Below, piece by piece: positions 1 through 10,559 of a stretch of DNA of 64,000 nt. The position numbers and the translations under genes were made by a program. Source of the DNA: Pogonophryne albipinna (Eukaryota; Chordata; Actinopteri; Perciformes; Artedidraconidae); assembly GCA_028583405.1 (NCBI GenBank), contig CM053249.1, positions 33,950,808-34,014,807 of the forward strand, read 5' to 3'. The first letter of the stretch is position 1. Each line of letters opens with the position of its first letter. The notes below the pieces were generated by a model. The model had not been told where the DNA came from and ran no database searches. It saw only the letters and a program-made list of their open reading frames with translations.

Positions 1-1694
1 CGTTCGGGTCTTGGAAGACCGGAAGCTGTGTGGTTCATAAAAACATGTTCTTACTCAATATCAAGCCACGATTAATGTTTTTATTTTTAAATCGTATAAT
101 GTCTGACTTTTTTTGTCGTCTGTGAGGAAAATAAATCTGTATTTTTAAAATCTTTTTTTCCTTCTAATTTGTTATTCTTTTCAAAATAACACACTGTTAT
201 TTACTCACCAATAACACACAATTATCCTTGCTTTTATTTATTTGTTTAATTCCATAATCGCTGGCTTTTTTGGCGTCCGTCAGGAACTGAATTTCAAAAT
301 AAAAATAACCGGAAACAGACGTAGGCCTATAAGGGACATTTCGAGCATCATTGCGATACACAGCCACTGAACTGATTACCCAAGATCCTCAGCTATGGTC
401 TAAGCTCGCTGATTGGATGTTTTAGCCGCAATGCATGTAGGGATATGGTGTTAATGGGATATGAAATCCGAAAAACATTTCTGAGTTTAGGATGGCCGAA
501 GACACTACACTACAATCCCCAGCTATCGTTTAGGACTACAGTCCCCGTGATTAATCTTCAAACTTTGGGATTGGATGTTGGAGTGGCAGTGCGCCAAGGT
601 TACGCCGAGCGTCAAACAGCTGTTTGAAATGGAACGAAACCACGCCAGACTATCCAAAACTGGAATCGAATGCCCCCCCAGAACTACACATGCTGGCTAT
701 TGTGTTTCACAAAATGTTCTATGGGACGTCTCTACTGAACGTTTTCGTTTTTCCCACAATTAGAAGTTGCCAGTATTAAACACATTGGTGTTATCAAATG
801 TAAAACATATAATTAATAAATGGGTGAAAATCGCTTGTATCCATAATGGGCAGCATTAATATATACCCCACATGACAGCTCATTGTTACTTTGTAATTCT
901 ACTCCACTACAATTCAGAGGTTAACCTGGTATTTTTACTCCACTACACTTATTTGAGTTACTTTGCAGATTCTGATTAATGATGTGAAATATAAACAACC
1001 CTTAAATCAGACTTTAGTTACACCTGAGTCAAATTCAGGGAAAGGTGATTGTCAAGTGCCAACAATCAGGAGAGATATTTGATAGTTGGTGCTTGAGAAG
1101 ACTAAACATTTATCTGCAATTGACATGAATGGAAACGAGTAATAAAGTATATTCATTATACATATACACAACTACGGTGTAGTTATGCAATGAATGAAAA
1201 TCTTGGGTCACAGGTTCCTCAACAGTGCATTACAAGACATCTATCAATATGTGTGTACCTCCACCATTAAACTGTCATATTCTGCACATTTCTTATTCTA
1301 TCTACATAAGAGTATAATTAATGTGTATAATATCAGTTAAAATAAGTGCTTCAACATAGTTAACATTGCAGGAAAGCAATATATTAGACGTTAAGTACTT
1401 TGTCAGGCTTAATATTTATCTGTAGATAGATACCCCCAAAGCTTTTTTCTTATTTAAAAGAAGTATTATTTAATGTTTATATAAAGGTTAATTCGTTTTT
1501 CTGTTTTGCACATCCTCCTATTAATACCTTTGTACATCCAGCATTAAACTGTTTTATTGTAGAGATCACTTACAGTATCTTCTTGATTTTTTATATTCTA
1601 TATTTCTATCATTGACCTTCTACTTTCCCCCTATGAAAGTATGTACTCTTAATATTTTTTCATCAAATATAACACATAAAAACAATAATTCAAT
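1..1694 (+). repeat. Inverted-repeat copy A of a 1.7-kb dispersed repeat (partner at 47973-49771)
   Basis: This stretch reappears in reverse complement at 47973-49771. Position 1 pairs with 49771 and position 1694 with 47973. The copy runs off the left edge, because the partner continues in homologous orientation up to the window limit. Identity looks very high: two short open frames of 60 and 62 codons (445-627 and 575-763) differ between copies by about one residue each. The partner carries about 100 extra bases, mostly near 48500-48600. I see no transposase or recognisable domain. About 890-990 resembles the AGTACTT/ACTCCACTAC-rich hAT family also seen at 12071-12638. Confidence 0.85.
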
Positions 1695-2552
1695 CACTAA
1701 TTTAGTAGTAGATATATCTACAAACAAAGAGTCGATATTTTTCTAAAAAAACCATTAGTGCTTCACATAATAAAATACACAACGGCTGTAGCCTGATTAT
1801 GCTTTAGGAGCTGTAGGTGTGTGTGGTACAGTGTGTGTAGGTGTGTGTGTGGTACAGTGTGTAGGTGTGTGTGTGGTACAGTGTGTAGGTGTGTGTGTGG
1901 TACAGTGTGTAGGTGTGTGTTGTACAGTGTGTAGGTGTGTGTGGTACAGTGTGTAGGTGTATGTGTGGTACAGTGTGTAGGTGTGTGTGTGGTACAGTGT
2001 GTAGGTGTGTGTGTTGTACAGAGCGTAGATGCGGCGGACAGACGGGTCGCAGTTGGTTTGGTGTCCTATGCTTACTTTTAAAACTTGTAAATACAACTTT
2101 TGGCCCGTAATTTCAATTCCCCATTTCAGCGACCAGAGAGAGGGGGGGGATATATCCAGTCTCTGATTGTGTTACGTTATTATGAGAGTGCTCTCATACT
2201 TTAAATTGTATATATTTATATAAATATATGTGTGTGTGTGTGTGTCCGCATCTGTAGCCTGTTATTGTCTCATTACACCGCACTGTGAATGAATCAAAGT
2301 AAATATATAAGTCGTCATGAACACATCTGTCCATCAGACAGAGGGCTGCTGTGCCTCCTGTCATCATTAGTGGACGTCTCTTTAAAATGACCGCTCAGAG
2401 GAGAGGAGTTCTCATTTCTCTAACCGCCTGCTGCTTCCCCTCCTCTCTCCTCGGTTCCCCTCCTCAGTCCTCTGCTCGCATCTCCTGTGGGCGGGACTAA
2501 GTCTCGAGGAGGGGAGTCGAGGAGGGGAAATTTAAGAATTGAGAAGCCTCTA
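1695..2552 (+). repeat. Long-TIR foldback/MITE copy A (unoccupied at the hAT target)
   Basis: The same element is found inverted at 15036-15554 plus 22230-22785, where a 6.7-kb hAT element splits it. Here the target is unoccupied: the reverse strand at about 1794-1815 reads through the junction without interruption. The right end (about 2511-2552, GAGGAGGGGAAATTTAAGAA then TTGAGAAGCCTCT) recurs in the same orientation at about 22742-22784, showing that the element has inverted termini. It is non-coding and contains a GT-rich minisatellite at 1812-2021. It ends about 90 bp before the gabrr2 exon. Confidence 0.7.
1812..2021. repeat. GT-rich minisatellite
   Basis: About nine tandem units of 22-26 bp, each built on GTGTGTGGTACAGTGTGTAG. 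A shorter remnant of the same array is present in the inverted copy near 15490-15545, so the array has expanded in this copy. The open frames through it are low-complexity artefacts. Confidence 0.9.
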
Positions 2553-2643
2553 CAGTGTTTTAATAAGCACATTGACCCTGTCTTGTGTTACCAGTTTGTT
2601 CATTTTGGAATCTTTGCTTGATCTTGAACTTTTTGTGTTTCAG

Positions 2644-2796
2644 GCTGGTACAATCGTCTGTACATCAACTTCACGCTGCGCCGCTACATCTTCTTCTTCC
2701 TGCTGCAGACATATTTCCCCGCCACGCTCATGGTGATGCTCTCATGGGTGTCCTTCTGGATCGACCGCCGCGCCGTGCCGGCCAGAGTCTCCCTGG
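2644..2796 (+). CDS. gabrr2: GABA-A rho-type receptor subunit, exon encoding M1 and start of M2 (gabrr2-like)
   Basis: This is one exon of a pentameric Cys-loop chloride channel subunit of the rho (GABA-C) class, which forms retinal-type GABA receptors at the plasma membrane. A CAG acceptor at 2641-2643 and a GTAAG donor at 2797 bound 153 nt. The first two bases finish a codon, then come 50 codons and one base carried over. The peptide starts WYNRLYINFTLRRY. It continues through M1 (FFFLLQTYFPATLMVMLSWV) and the conserved FWIDRRAVPARVSLG, which enters M2. The 2' residue of M2 is Ser, which I recall as the rho2 state, against Pro in rho1. The extracellular ligand-binding exons lie upstream, outside the window. 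Receptor class is near certain; the rho2 paralogue is likely. Confidence 0.95.
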
Positions 2797-3398
2797 GTAA
2801 GAAATGTGCTTTTAAAAACTTGTGTCAAATGTCCTTTGAAGAGTTTTGGGTGCCCCCGGTCAGATGGGACTGTGGGATGATGAAAGCTGGCTGTGACATG
2901 GCTCCACACATTTGGAACAACCCCCACCCCCCCCGAGGTCCTCTCATGGCTCATACATTTGGCTGTACGAAGGTTGTGATATTTGTATACCTGATTTATA
3001 ACTTCAATGCAGTTTGTTTTTCTCTTTTCTATTGGTAATATATAATCCTATCCAATCTCAAATACACACGTTCTTCTGCCACAAATACTCAGTAGAGCAC
3101 CAAATGTGTATTAATCCACTGCTGAAATAGTCCCCTAAAATGTCCTAATGTTTGAGTAACATCTGATAAATATACTTTATTTATCCAATATTGGGACATT
3201 ATTTTTGTTCCAGCAGCAGTGTCAAGTTAAAAATGTTTAAGACACAAATATAATTACAAAATGAATGTACATTAGCGACAAGTATATATAGTAAGAATAC
3301 AATGTAAAAACCCAAATAAAAAATTATAATTGATACTAGCAGCAACTATATACAAATTCACAATAGAAAAATACACATTTAGTACTCTACAATCTCAC

Positions 3399-3399
<1 letters not shown>

Positions 3400-3446
<47 letters not shown>
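3400..3446. repeat. (TTA)n microsatellite
   Basis: About 15 uninterrupted TTA/ATT triplets, directly visible. Confidence 0.97.
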
Positions 3447-3449
<3 letters not shown>

Positions 3450-3656
3450 GGCTATAATACAGTTATGTGAAATGTATTTAAAGTCAACGGTTCAGTTTTT
3501 TCAGCGTAGGGGTGTTAGCACCGTTAGCATCTTTAGCACTGTTAGCAGCTACCTGTGTGCTTAGCCGTCACCTTAAGGAGCAATGTGGTAGCAATCTTTT
3601 ACATTGTTAAGTTAAAATGACCAAAGATGACAACACACACAACAACAGTCGAAGGA

Positions 3657-3890
3657 CTATAAATGGATCCATTGAGGCGCAGGGAGCCAGTGAAGGTTCT
3701 GGTGGAGAGAGATGATCACAGTAAACGGCGTGGGACAGCAAACGGACAGCAGCGTTCTGGATGTTCTGGAGTTTATTTCGGAGTGTGGATGCTGCTGCAG
3801 AAGTGGATTCTGGATGTAATGAAGGCATGGACCAAAGTTGGGAAGCAGAGAAGGAAAGTGATAGGGCAGACAAGATGATTGATTTTGACT
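3657..3890 (-). pseudogene. Decayed L2/CR1-group LINE reverse transcriptase C-terminal fragment
   Basis: On the minus strand one frame reads LQNIQNAAVRLLS and a second frame continues with SLHQNLHWLPAPQWIH. Together these match the LQ.IQNAAARLL ... LHWLPV..RI hallmark that follows the reverse transcriptase in L2/CR1-group non-LTR retrotransposons. The intact form of this motif is seen in the LINEs at 16325-17446 and 23683-24096. A frameshift separates the two halves here. It is an old 5'-truncated fragment with no coding capacity. Confidence 0.6.
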
Positions 3891-4284
3891 TGACCAAGGA
3901 AAACAGAAGATAACTAACACAAACAAATACATGTAAGCAGTCATATTGTATGCCACTATCTCTTCTGCCAACTGTCCTCAGGTCTGCATATTTTACTGAT
4001 TTTTAATTGAGTCTTCTAATCAGAATTGGACCGCAAAACTAATGTTTGTAGTGGTCAAACGGTGGTACTACAGCTTCCTGTCAGTCCGTGGCCTCATTGT
4101 GCCCTAAAATACCTTTTCCCATTGACTTACATCGGGAAAGACAAGTCTATAAATCAGCAGATCTTAGCTAAATAAACCAGTATGATCACTCTTAAAGCCC
4201 TTATTTTAAATGTTTAGGGTTTAAAATAACTCAAATTGAATCCAGAGTTATTTTCCTTCTCCATTTATGTGACGGAGCCGAGAC

Positions 4285-6995
4285 TAGGGCTGTGCATCTT
4301 CACTGGTCTCACAATTCGATCCGATTATCCTGCATCACGATTCATACCAATGCGTTGCATCCTCAATTTTCTATATTACTGCACATGGCTTCTTTTTCAT
4401 CAATGAATACATGCAGTAAATACATATGAATTCTCTTTTTATTATTTAGAAAGTGCCTCAGAAATCAATAACATAAATGTCTTGATATTAATTTATAAAC
4501 CAAAATAAATCAATTGCATAGCTCGAGCATCCCTATACAGTATCTGTGTGTGAAATTCTTCCATCCTCAAAACAAAAAACGAATGCTTCTGCAGTCTAGC
4601 TGCAGCTTCTAGCAACGGCCTTCTGTTAAAAAAAAGGACACTGAAGGTCCTGGATGTGGCATCACAAACATGACTTGAGTCTGAACACAGCAGACAACAG
4701 GAGTATTTACAACAGCATATAAAAACAAAAATAGTGCATGTGGGTGCACACTTATTCTCTGTTTTACTGTTACATAAATCCCATGATTGTATGAGATTAA
4801 GTGTATAATAAAGTTTCTATTAGGTTAATCAGCCTGTCACTCATTATTTTCAGGGTGGCCGGGGTTTGGAGGAACAAAGGAGACGGTGATCGCGGATGCT
4901 TTTTCCTCCTGCTTTCACAAACTTTACACACATATTGTCTGAAAATAATAAGAGGACATTCATACTCTGCAATCCAAGACTTAACTAAATCCACCAAAAA
5001 CCTGACATGATTGTAACGCGAGTATTTGTTAAAAACATAAATCCCTGTGTGTCTGAGCCGCAGCGACACAGAGGCTGCATCTCACGTCGATTATTTTCAT
5101 TTCCTCGCTCGTCGGTCCTCGGTATCACCGGAAGTTGATTTGTCTGCGCCATCTTGAGTAGCGTCCCATGGCGCTTATTTCTGCCGGAGGATCGAGGAGC
5201 GAGGAGCGATAATGGAGGAGCGATAACCGAGGAACCACCAGATCATCCTCCGATGAACTCCTCAGATACTCGCCCCGCCCCCTTACTGTGTATCGCTCAC
5301 TGATTGGACGATGCAGGGTGTTACAGCCGCTGCTACCTTGTGCCTTTAACTCTGTGTGTGTGGGTGTATGCAAATGAGCTGTGCCGTTCCTATGCCGTCA
5401 GTGGCCGCCTCGACCTTGCAACATCCGCGGGGATTGGACAGACGTCACTCAAGTCCTGCCCGCTTCTGCCACGTCATCCGGGGGAGGAGTATAAAGGCCG
5501 GGCACGAACAGCAGTCTGGAGGCTCTGTATTGTGTGACAGATACCTCAACCCTCTCATTGTGACAAAGCCTTCGTTCTGTGATCCTGTAGACTGACTAGC
5601 AGTGTGTATTCTGTGCTTCTTTAGACTGCCTAGCAGTGTGTTCAGTGTTCTGTGTTTAGTATAGCTTAGTGGGTGTGTATTGCTTAGATCCAGGTTGCTT
5701 AGCTCCTGTTGAACAGCGTGTAGGATTATTGATATTGTGAAACTGCTTGGACCCAGGTTAGCTTAGCGCCTGTAGATCAGCATTTGTAGGAGTACTGCTT
5801 AGACCCAGGTGACTAGCACCTGTTGATCAGCAACAGCTGTGTTTCCACACAGCCTCGTTTTGTTTATTGGTTTGTTCCACTTTAAGGAGTGAGGTACTTT
5901 TCTTTCCTTTTGTATACTCCGGTGCAACTCTCGTTTGGAGTTCTCCTTTTGTTAACTGGTAACAGTTTGGCCCTTTGTCGTGTCAAACTGTTTGCGTACA
6001 TTCTTGTGTTCATCATTTTTGGTTACAAATAAACCACCGGTAACATTTACCAATTCCAATCTGGTCGTGTCGTTTCCCTTTTGTACCCCTAGCCAAGAGG
6101 GAACGTAACACAGGGCATGCACTGATCCGATGCTTCTTGACATGAGAGCAGTTTCCCAGCGGAGTGAAGAAAACACATGAAACTCACGGGACTCACTCCT
6201 CAGTTTATACTGTGGTTTGTTTAAATTAATGTATAATTTAGTTACAAATATGTGATATATCTGAACAACAAAGTGGTCAAAAATCATTTTATTCATTTAT
6301 TGGAAACATTTTCATGATCGCTTTTTTCGTTTATACATTTTAAGAATGGCGTTTATCTTTTTTGAGAATGAGTTCTTATTTAATTTTATTTATTTGGGTC
6401 TACAACAGATGATACAAATGTTTGTGTCAGTAAATGTGTACTAACAGGGTGTTTGTGAAAACAACGGGGACAGAGCTGCTGTCAGACGATCAGCTGTGCG
6501 GCGTCATCACAAACGGACGTCGCTTCACGTGACGCTCCGGAGGAAAGGACGTCCCATTGCTCTTAAAACTCATTTCCCTGCTTCTCGTGGTTTCCTTGCG
6601 TCTCTCCATGCTTCCCTGGTGGGAGGGACTAGTCGCAGGGAAACGACGCAAGTGAGGGACGCAAGGATTCCATTTAATCGACCTGAGATGCAGCCAGAGT
6701 GATTCAGAGCGGGTCCTTCTGCTGTTGGTTCTGGACTGGTGTTCTTGTGTTAGTGGATAAAGCAGACTGCTCCGTGTTTGGTGCCGCTGTCACGTCTGTT
6801 TCCTGATCTCTGCGTCACCGACCGATTTGATATCGAAGTGACAGAAAATATTACTTTATTGTAAAGCTGTGGCCGTAAAATCAGGAAGCAACGTTACTAC
6901 GCTATAATCGATTATGTTCTGTCACTGCATCGATGCAGAATCGTCCACGTCCGCATCGCGATGCATCGTAGAAACAAATAATTTCAACACCCCTA
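4285..6995. mobile_element. hAT-type non-autonomous transposon, host of a solo LTR
   Basis: The ends are TAGGGCTGTG and AACACCCCTA. Flanking 8-mers GCCGAGAC (4277-4284) and GCTGAGAC (6996-7003) match at 7 of 8, as expected for an aged hAT target duplication. Both ends carry the GCATC/GATGCA-rich subterminal sequence typical of this fish family (CATCGATGCAG, GCATCGCGATGCATCG). About 5118-5310 and 6500-6690 are GGAGG/CCTCC-rich internal sequence. No transposase is present. The solo LTR at 5319-6110 inserted later; removing it and one target repeat leaves about 1.9 kb. Confidence 0.75.
5319..6110 (+). mobile_element. Solo LTR, copy 1
   Basis: Begins TGTTACAGCC and ends GGGAACGTAACA, giving the TG...CA inverted termini of an LTR. 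It is flanked by exact 5-bp repeats CAGGG (5314-5318 and 6111-6115). A TATA box, TATAAAGG, lies at 5490-5497 and a poly(A) signal, AATAAA, at 6028-6033, in the right order for U3-R-U5. No internal retroelement genes adjoin it, so it is a solo LTR left by LTR-LTR recombination. A second, diverged copy with its own target duplication is at 56135-56965. The superfamily cannot be told from the LTR alone; a 5-bp duplication suits Gypsy-like elements. Confidence 0.92.
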
Positions 6996-7453
6996 GCTGA
7001 GACCAGCTGTGACGCTGTAGATTGGAGGCGGGGCTTAAGCTGGGGCCTACAGTACATACGGGTACTTTTGCTCTCGAGAGCCAGGCCCTTTTGGCTTCAT
7101 GCGCCACTGAGCAACTTTCATAGGAATGAATGCACCTCCAACCCCAGTTCTCGTTATACATCCATGGTCAGAACACGTTTAGAGTCCAAAAGCTACAGCT
7201 GCCATTACAAGAGGAGAACGGATGATTGTTAGAGCTGATCCTCTTACCTCAGAGAGACACACATAGGGCCATCTCAATAAATGTGCCAGATCCATCTATC
7301 GACAGGGAGTCTGTCTAAACATTCAAACATGATTGGGTCAATACTTATATACTATATAATATATACAATGCTGGAATTAAAGACTAGTTAAGTAAAGTTA
7401 CTTCTGACCTGCAAATCTAGGAGACCTTGTCAACAAGAAGCTTCCCAGGGTTG

Positions 7454-8679
7454 TAGGGATGTGCATCTCCATCACTGAGGCCGATGCCATGCGCATCTCG
7501 ATACATTGCCAACGATACGATACATTAACGATACATTTGAAACACCAGGCGATGCGATACACGATTCACCCCTGTTGCGATACAGTTCGATACGATTTGA
7601 TTCAACATTATGCGATTCGGGGCGATACGATGCGATTCAACACGATGCAAAATAATGATACTTCAATATGGTACGACAGAGGATTTGTTTTATTCCTTAT
7701 ATGCAGCAAATCATAAATTAACAAAAGTGCTTTTCATATTTGGTTCTCTCTACTAGTACTGCACATCCCATCATGCTGTTTCTTTTTTACCTTAAACAAA
7801 ACAAACACTTGGACCTTTCACAAACAGGCCTTTTCACAAGTGTAGTAGTGTTCTCTGTCTCCAGAGTAAAGTACAATGTTATAACACCTCACAGTTAAAC
7901 AATGTAAGGATGCATTGCCCAGGATTAACATTGTGCTAATAACAGCTACCATAGTGCAATGCCCATACAGCTGCCAGCCTGATGTGCTTAACACTCATCC
8001 ATAGGCTAACTCACCAGTGAGCAGAAAGCACTGGTTTCTATATGAACAATAAAGAATACAAATAACCTTTCACAAATAGGTATTTCATAACTGCTTACAG
8101 TAAGGAAGACATTTAAACTATTATTGGCAGTCACAGACTGCTGTAAACTAAACACCACTCTCTGACAGAACACCTCAATGAGTGATTGAACTCATATGTC
8201 TAACTTTCAGGTTTCTCTTTTCAGCCGCAGACCCCATGTCGCCTCTTTATGTGCGTCGCTAAGTTCCTCGTACTACTTGTGTACTTTAAAGCGGCTCGGC
8301 ATCGTTTACAATTTGCGAGCGATTTTTGAAGTTGACCGTCTTTCTTGAAAAATCCGAAGTGTTGCCAAACGTTTGATTTGTAGGTATTTTTTGGTGCGCT
8401 GTGTTTCTCTTTCTCCTCGACTTCCATGTGTGTTGATAACTGAGACTCGGCCTCCATAGTGCGAAGCAAAGATCCAAAGATCGTCTCAGCGGAGTGCTGA
8501 CAGGATGAGGGGATATTATATGAATGAATCGGTTTTTTACCGATGCAAAGACACTACAATCGATGCATCACGAGTTCAACCCAAACTGTAGCCGATGTGC
8601 ACTCTTTCAACCGGTGCACTCGCATCTTGAACGTTTTTGCCGGTGCACCGATGCGAATCGGTGAATCTTAACATCCCTA
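7454..8679 (-). mobile_element. hAT transposon remnant retaining a BED-finger exon
   Basis: Starts TAGGGATGTGCATC and ends CTTAACATCCCTA. Flanks CAGGGTTG (7446-7453) and CAGGTTTG (8680-8687) match at 7 of 8. The left subterminal region is a run of CGATACGAT-like motifs (about 7495-7650) and the right has ACCGATGCGAATCGGTG. On the minus strand it carries a BED zinc-finger reading frame (8221-8457). No DDE catalytic region or hATC dimerisation segment remains, so the element is an internal-deletion derivative. Confidence 0.8.
8221..8457 (-). pseudogene. BED-type zinc finger from a hAT transposase (N-terminal fragment)
   Basis: The ATG at 8457 opens 78 codons. An acidic/lysine-rich lead (MEAESQLSTHMEVEEKEKHS) precedes the BED finger: SNVWQHFGFF, then CKRC, then NLATHIKRRHG, i.e. 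the C-x2-C...H-x3-5-H ligands. BED fingers bind the terminal DNA in hAT transposases and ZBED proteins. The frame stops right after the finger, at a possible splice donor (CATGGGGTCTGC). The remainder of the transposase is absent, so it is a stranded domain with no evidence of host use. Confidence 0.7.
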
Positions 8680-8856
8680 CAGGTTTGTATTCATTACAGG
8701 GCTGTTGGACCACATTGCATTATATTGTGTTGTGTTGTTATTGCTTTGAACCCTATAGTTGAGCTGCCCCACATCGAGTCAGCTCCATGATTATACTGTA
8801 CTACACTCTGAAATCTCAACCTGCAGTTAGTGAGGACTTTTTGTCTTTGTGTCCAG

Positions 8857-9065
8857 GCATCACCACGGTGCTGACCATGTCCACCATCATCACTGGAGTG
8901 AATGCGTCCATGCCCCGGGTGTCCTACATCAAGGCGGTGGACATCTACCTGTGGGTCAGCTTCGTCTTTGTCTTCCTGTCTGTGTTGGAATACGCCGTCG
9001 TCAACTACCTGTCCACCGCCCAGGACCGGAGAGAGCGCAAGATGAGAATGAGAGCACGATCTCAG
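8857..9065 (+). CDS. gabrr2: gabrr2-like exon encoding M2 and M3
   Basis: The acceptor TCCAG at 8852-8856 joins in phase with the previous exon (G plus GC gives Gly). There are 69 codons and then a GTTGGT donor at 9066. The peptide opens [20 protein letters not shown], which is M2 of a rho subunit. Counting Arg as 0', 2' is Ser, 6' is Thr (the usual picrotoxin-site residue) and 9' is Leu. [17 protein letters not shown] through VVNYL is M3, and [15 protein letters not shown] opens the cytoplasmic loop. The M2 [18 protein letters not shown] segment is a hallmark of rho subunits. The next exon is 17.7 kb away. Confidence 0.96.
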
Positions 9066-9322
9066 GTTGGTTTCCGCTCTACGCTGTTTGAGAAAGACTT
9101 CAGAATCCCATTAAGTATTTAAATAAAAGAGGCATCCCTCTCTATTCAGGAGCCAGACAAGTCTCTGTAGCTGTTCAGAGGTTCCCCGCTCTAAATGCAC
9201 TCTTGTGACTTAGTCATTTCCACTTCAGAGAGAATCTGTCAGACTGTCTAGGTACAAAAAGAATAAGCGAGAAACAAAGAGAAAGAACAATGAGAGTTTG
9301 TATGCGAACAACATGCTTTAAG

Positions 9323-10551
9323 CAGGGGTAGACATTAAGGGTAAAATGCCACTGGCCCTCCGGGCCGGTGGAATTGTATTATCACTGGCCCCACCATTGT
9401 AACCACTGGCCCGGAGCATTCGTCCACCAAAAGAAAAATCGACTAATAATGAAGAAAATTAACACATTTGTTGCAATAGTAATTTATGCACAAACTACAT
9501 GACTACTTGTACTACAACATTTGAATCATCAGTTCTTCCTCATTTTCCTCAATTGTTCATATTTGGTTTATTAAAATAATGATATTGTGGTCATTGTTAA
9601 AAAATGTCTGCTATTATGAGTGTTATTATTTGTATAATGCGCTTTCTGCCTTCCTGTCATTAGGAGTTAGACATGTAATGGCTATAGATTAGATTAGAAC
9701 CTTCATTATCCTAAACTGCTGGGACATTTCCCTATAGCCAATACCTTTATATTGTCTACTCTTCACTTACTTGTCAGCATAGGTCGGCATTGATGTACAG
9801 AGCCGACAGAAGACCTTGTTTATATTGGCATCATATTGAGAGGTGCAGCCAGTGACGCGTCCTAAAACCAGGAAGTAAGCTGCTGGTTCCCTCGACAAAA
9901 AGCAATGGGATTTCTCCACAGGGTTTTGGAAAATAGCTGGAAATAAGGTCTGTGGAAAACAAACCTGTTTGATAAATGCACGTTTTGTTCAGCCGGATAA
10001 TCTCCACATGTCTATCCTACTTTTATAATTTTCGAATCATAAATCTAATCGATAGATTATAAAAAGGGTTTTAGGACGCGTCACTGCACCACTCTAGCCA
10101 ACTCCATCGATCAAGCTGGCTGAAACTTTCTCTCCCTCTTCTTCTCATACTCCCTGTCACTCTCCTTTAACTCCTCCGGTGACTTTCTTTTATTTGAAGA
10201 TTGTTTTTTACCCGGCTACCGCTGGTATTAAAAACATTTTGGTTAGGTGGTGCGATAGTCTGTAGTGAAGGAGCGCGCTCCCGCTCACGGGAGCCTGCTC
10301 ACGCTGTGCTCCGCAGCAAACAGCTGTTTGCTTTTCCCCCAACAACGACAACCGACTCACGGAATGCTATGTTGTAGCGTTAAACGAAACAATTTAACAA
10401 AATTGCTAGTCAAAATACCTATACCACAGGACCTTTTTTTTAAACCAATATTTTTAGTGGCCCGAGCAGGCAAGTGGAAAGTACGTTATGCTGGCCCGGG
10501 GTGTCTAAATAGTGCTTCCGGGCCAGCGGGCCATTTATAATGTCGAGCCCT
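9323..10551 (+). mobile_element. hAT-type non-autonomous element, copy 1 (full length)
   Basis: Begins CAGGGGTAGACATTAAGGG and ends AATGTCGAGCCCT, with exact 8-bp flanks GCTTTAAG at 9315-9322 and 10552-10559. Subterminal arms CACTGGCCCTCCGGGCCGG and CCGGGCCAGCGGGCC are partly complementary. A second copy, truncated on the left, lies at 54208-55348 in the same orientation. A smaller palindromic element (9850-10086) is nested inside both copies, so it inserted before the family spread. The 91-codon frame at 10265-10540 has no recognisable domain. Confidence 0.82.
9850..10086. mobile_element. 237-bp MITE with 20-bp perfect TIRs nested in the hAT element
   Basis: Left end CAGTGACGCGTCCTAAAACC and right end GGTTTTAGGACGCGTCACTG are perfect reverse complements. 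The same unit is at 54554-54790 in the second hAT copy. Its right end alone occurs at about 47786-47806, and relatives with the interior TAATCTCCACAT occur at about 26030-26240 and 30800-30995. I found no clear target duplication. Confidence 0.75.
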
Positions 10552-10559
10552 GCTTTAAG

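Larger units (their letters stand above)
2797..4039. other. gabrr2 intron, first part
   Basis: Mostly AT-rich non-coding sequence. It holds a short C-run at 2922-2935, a trinucleotide microsatellite at 3400-3446, a GTTAGCA-rich stretch at 3515-3550 common in fish repeats, and a decayed LINE fragment at 3657-3890. I see no exon here. Confidence 0.7.
4040..7165 (+). repeat. Copy 1 of a multi-copy fish repeat, split by a hAT insertion
   Basis: The outer parts, 4040-4284 and 6996-7165, belong to one repeat interrupted by the element at 4285-6995. The left part (GTGGTACTACAGCTTCCTGT, CCCATTGACTTACAT, AACCAGTATGATCACTCTTA) parallels 32640-32860 and the reverse of 47400-47640. The right part (TACGGGTACTTTTGCTCTCG, ATGCGCCACTGAGCAACTTT, ends TTATACATCCATGG) parallels about 60470-60586, 47690-47762 and the loop of the palindrome at 35062-35846. 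No protein is encoded. Confidence 0.6.

Noticed and set aside
445..763. Two overlapping open frames of 60 and 62 codons conserved in both inverted copies (also 49010-49328)
   Set aside because: Conservation is explained by the recent duplication of the whole DNA segment; no domain, no coding bias between copies.
1797..2096. 99-codon minus-strand frame rich in His/Thr
   Set aside because: It is translation of the GT minisatellite; low complexity.
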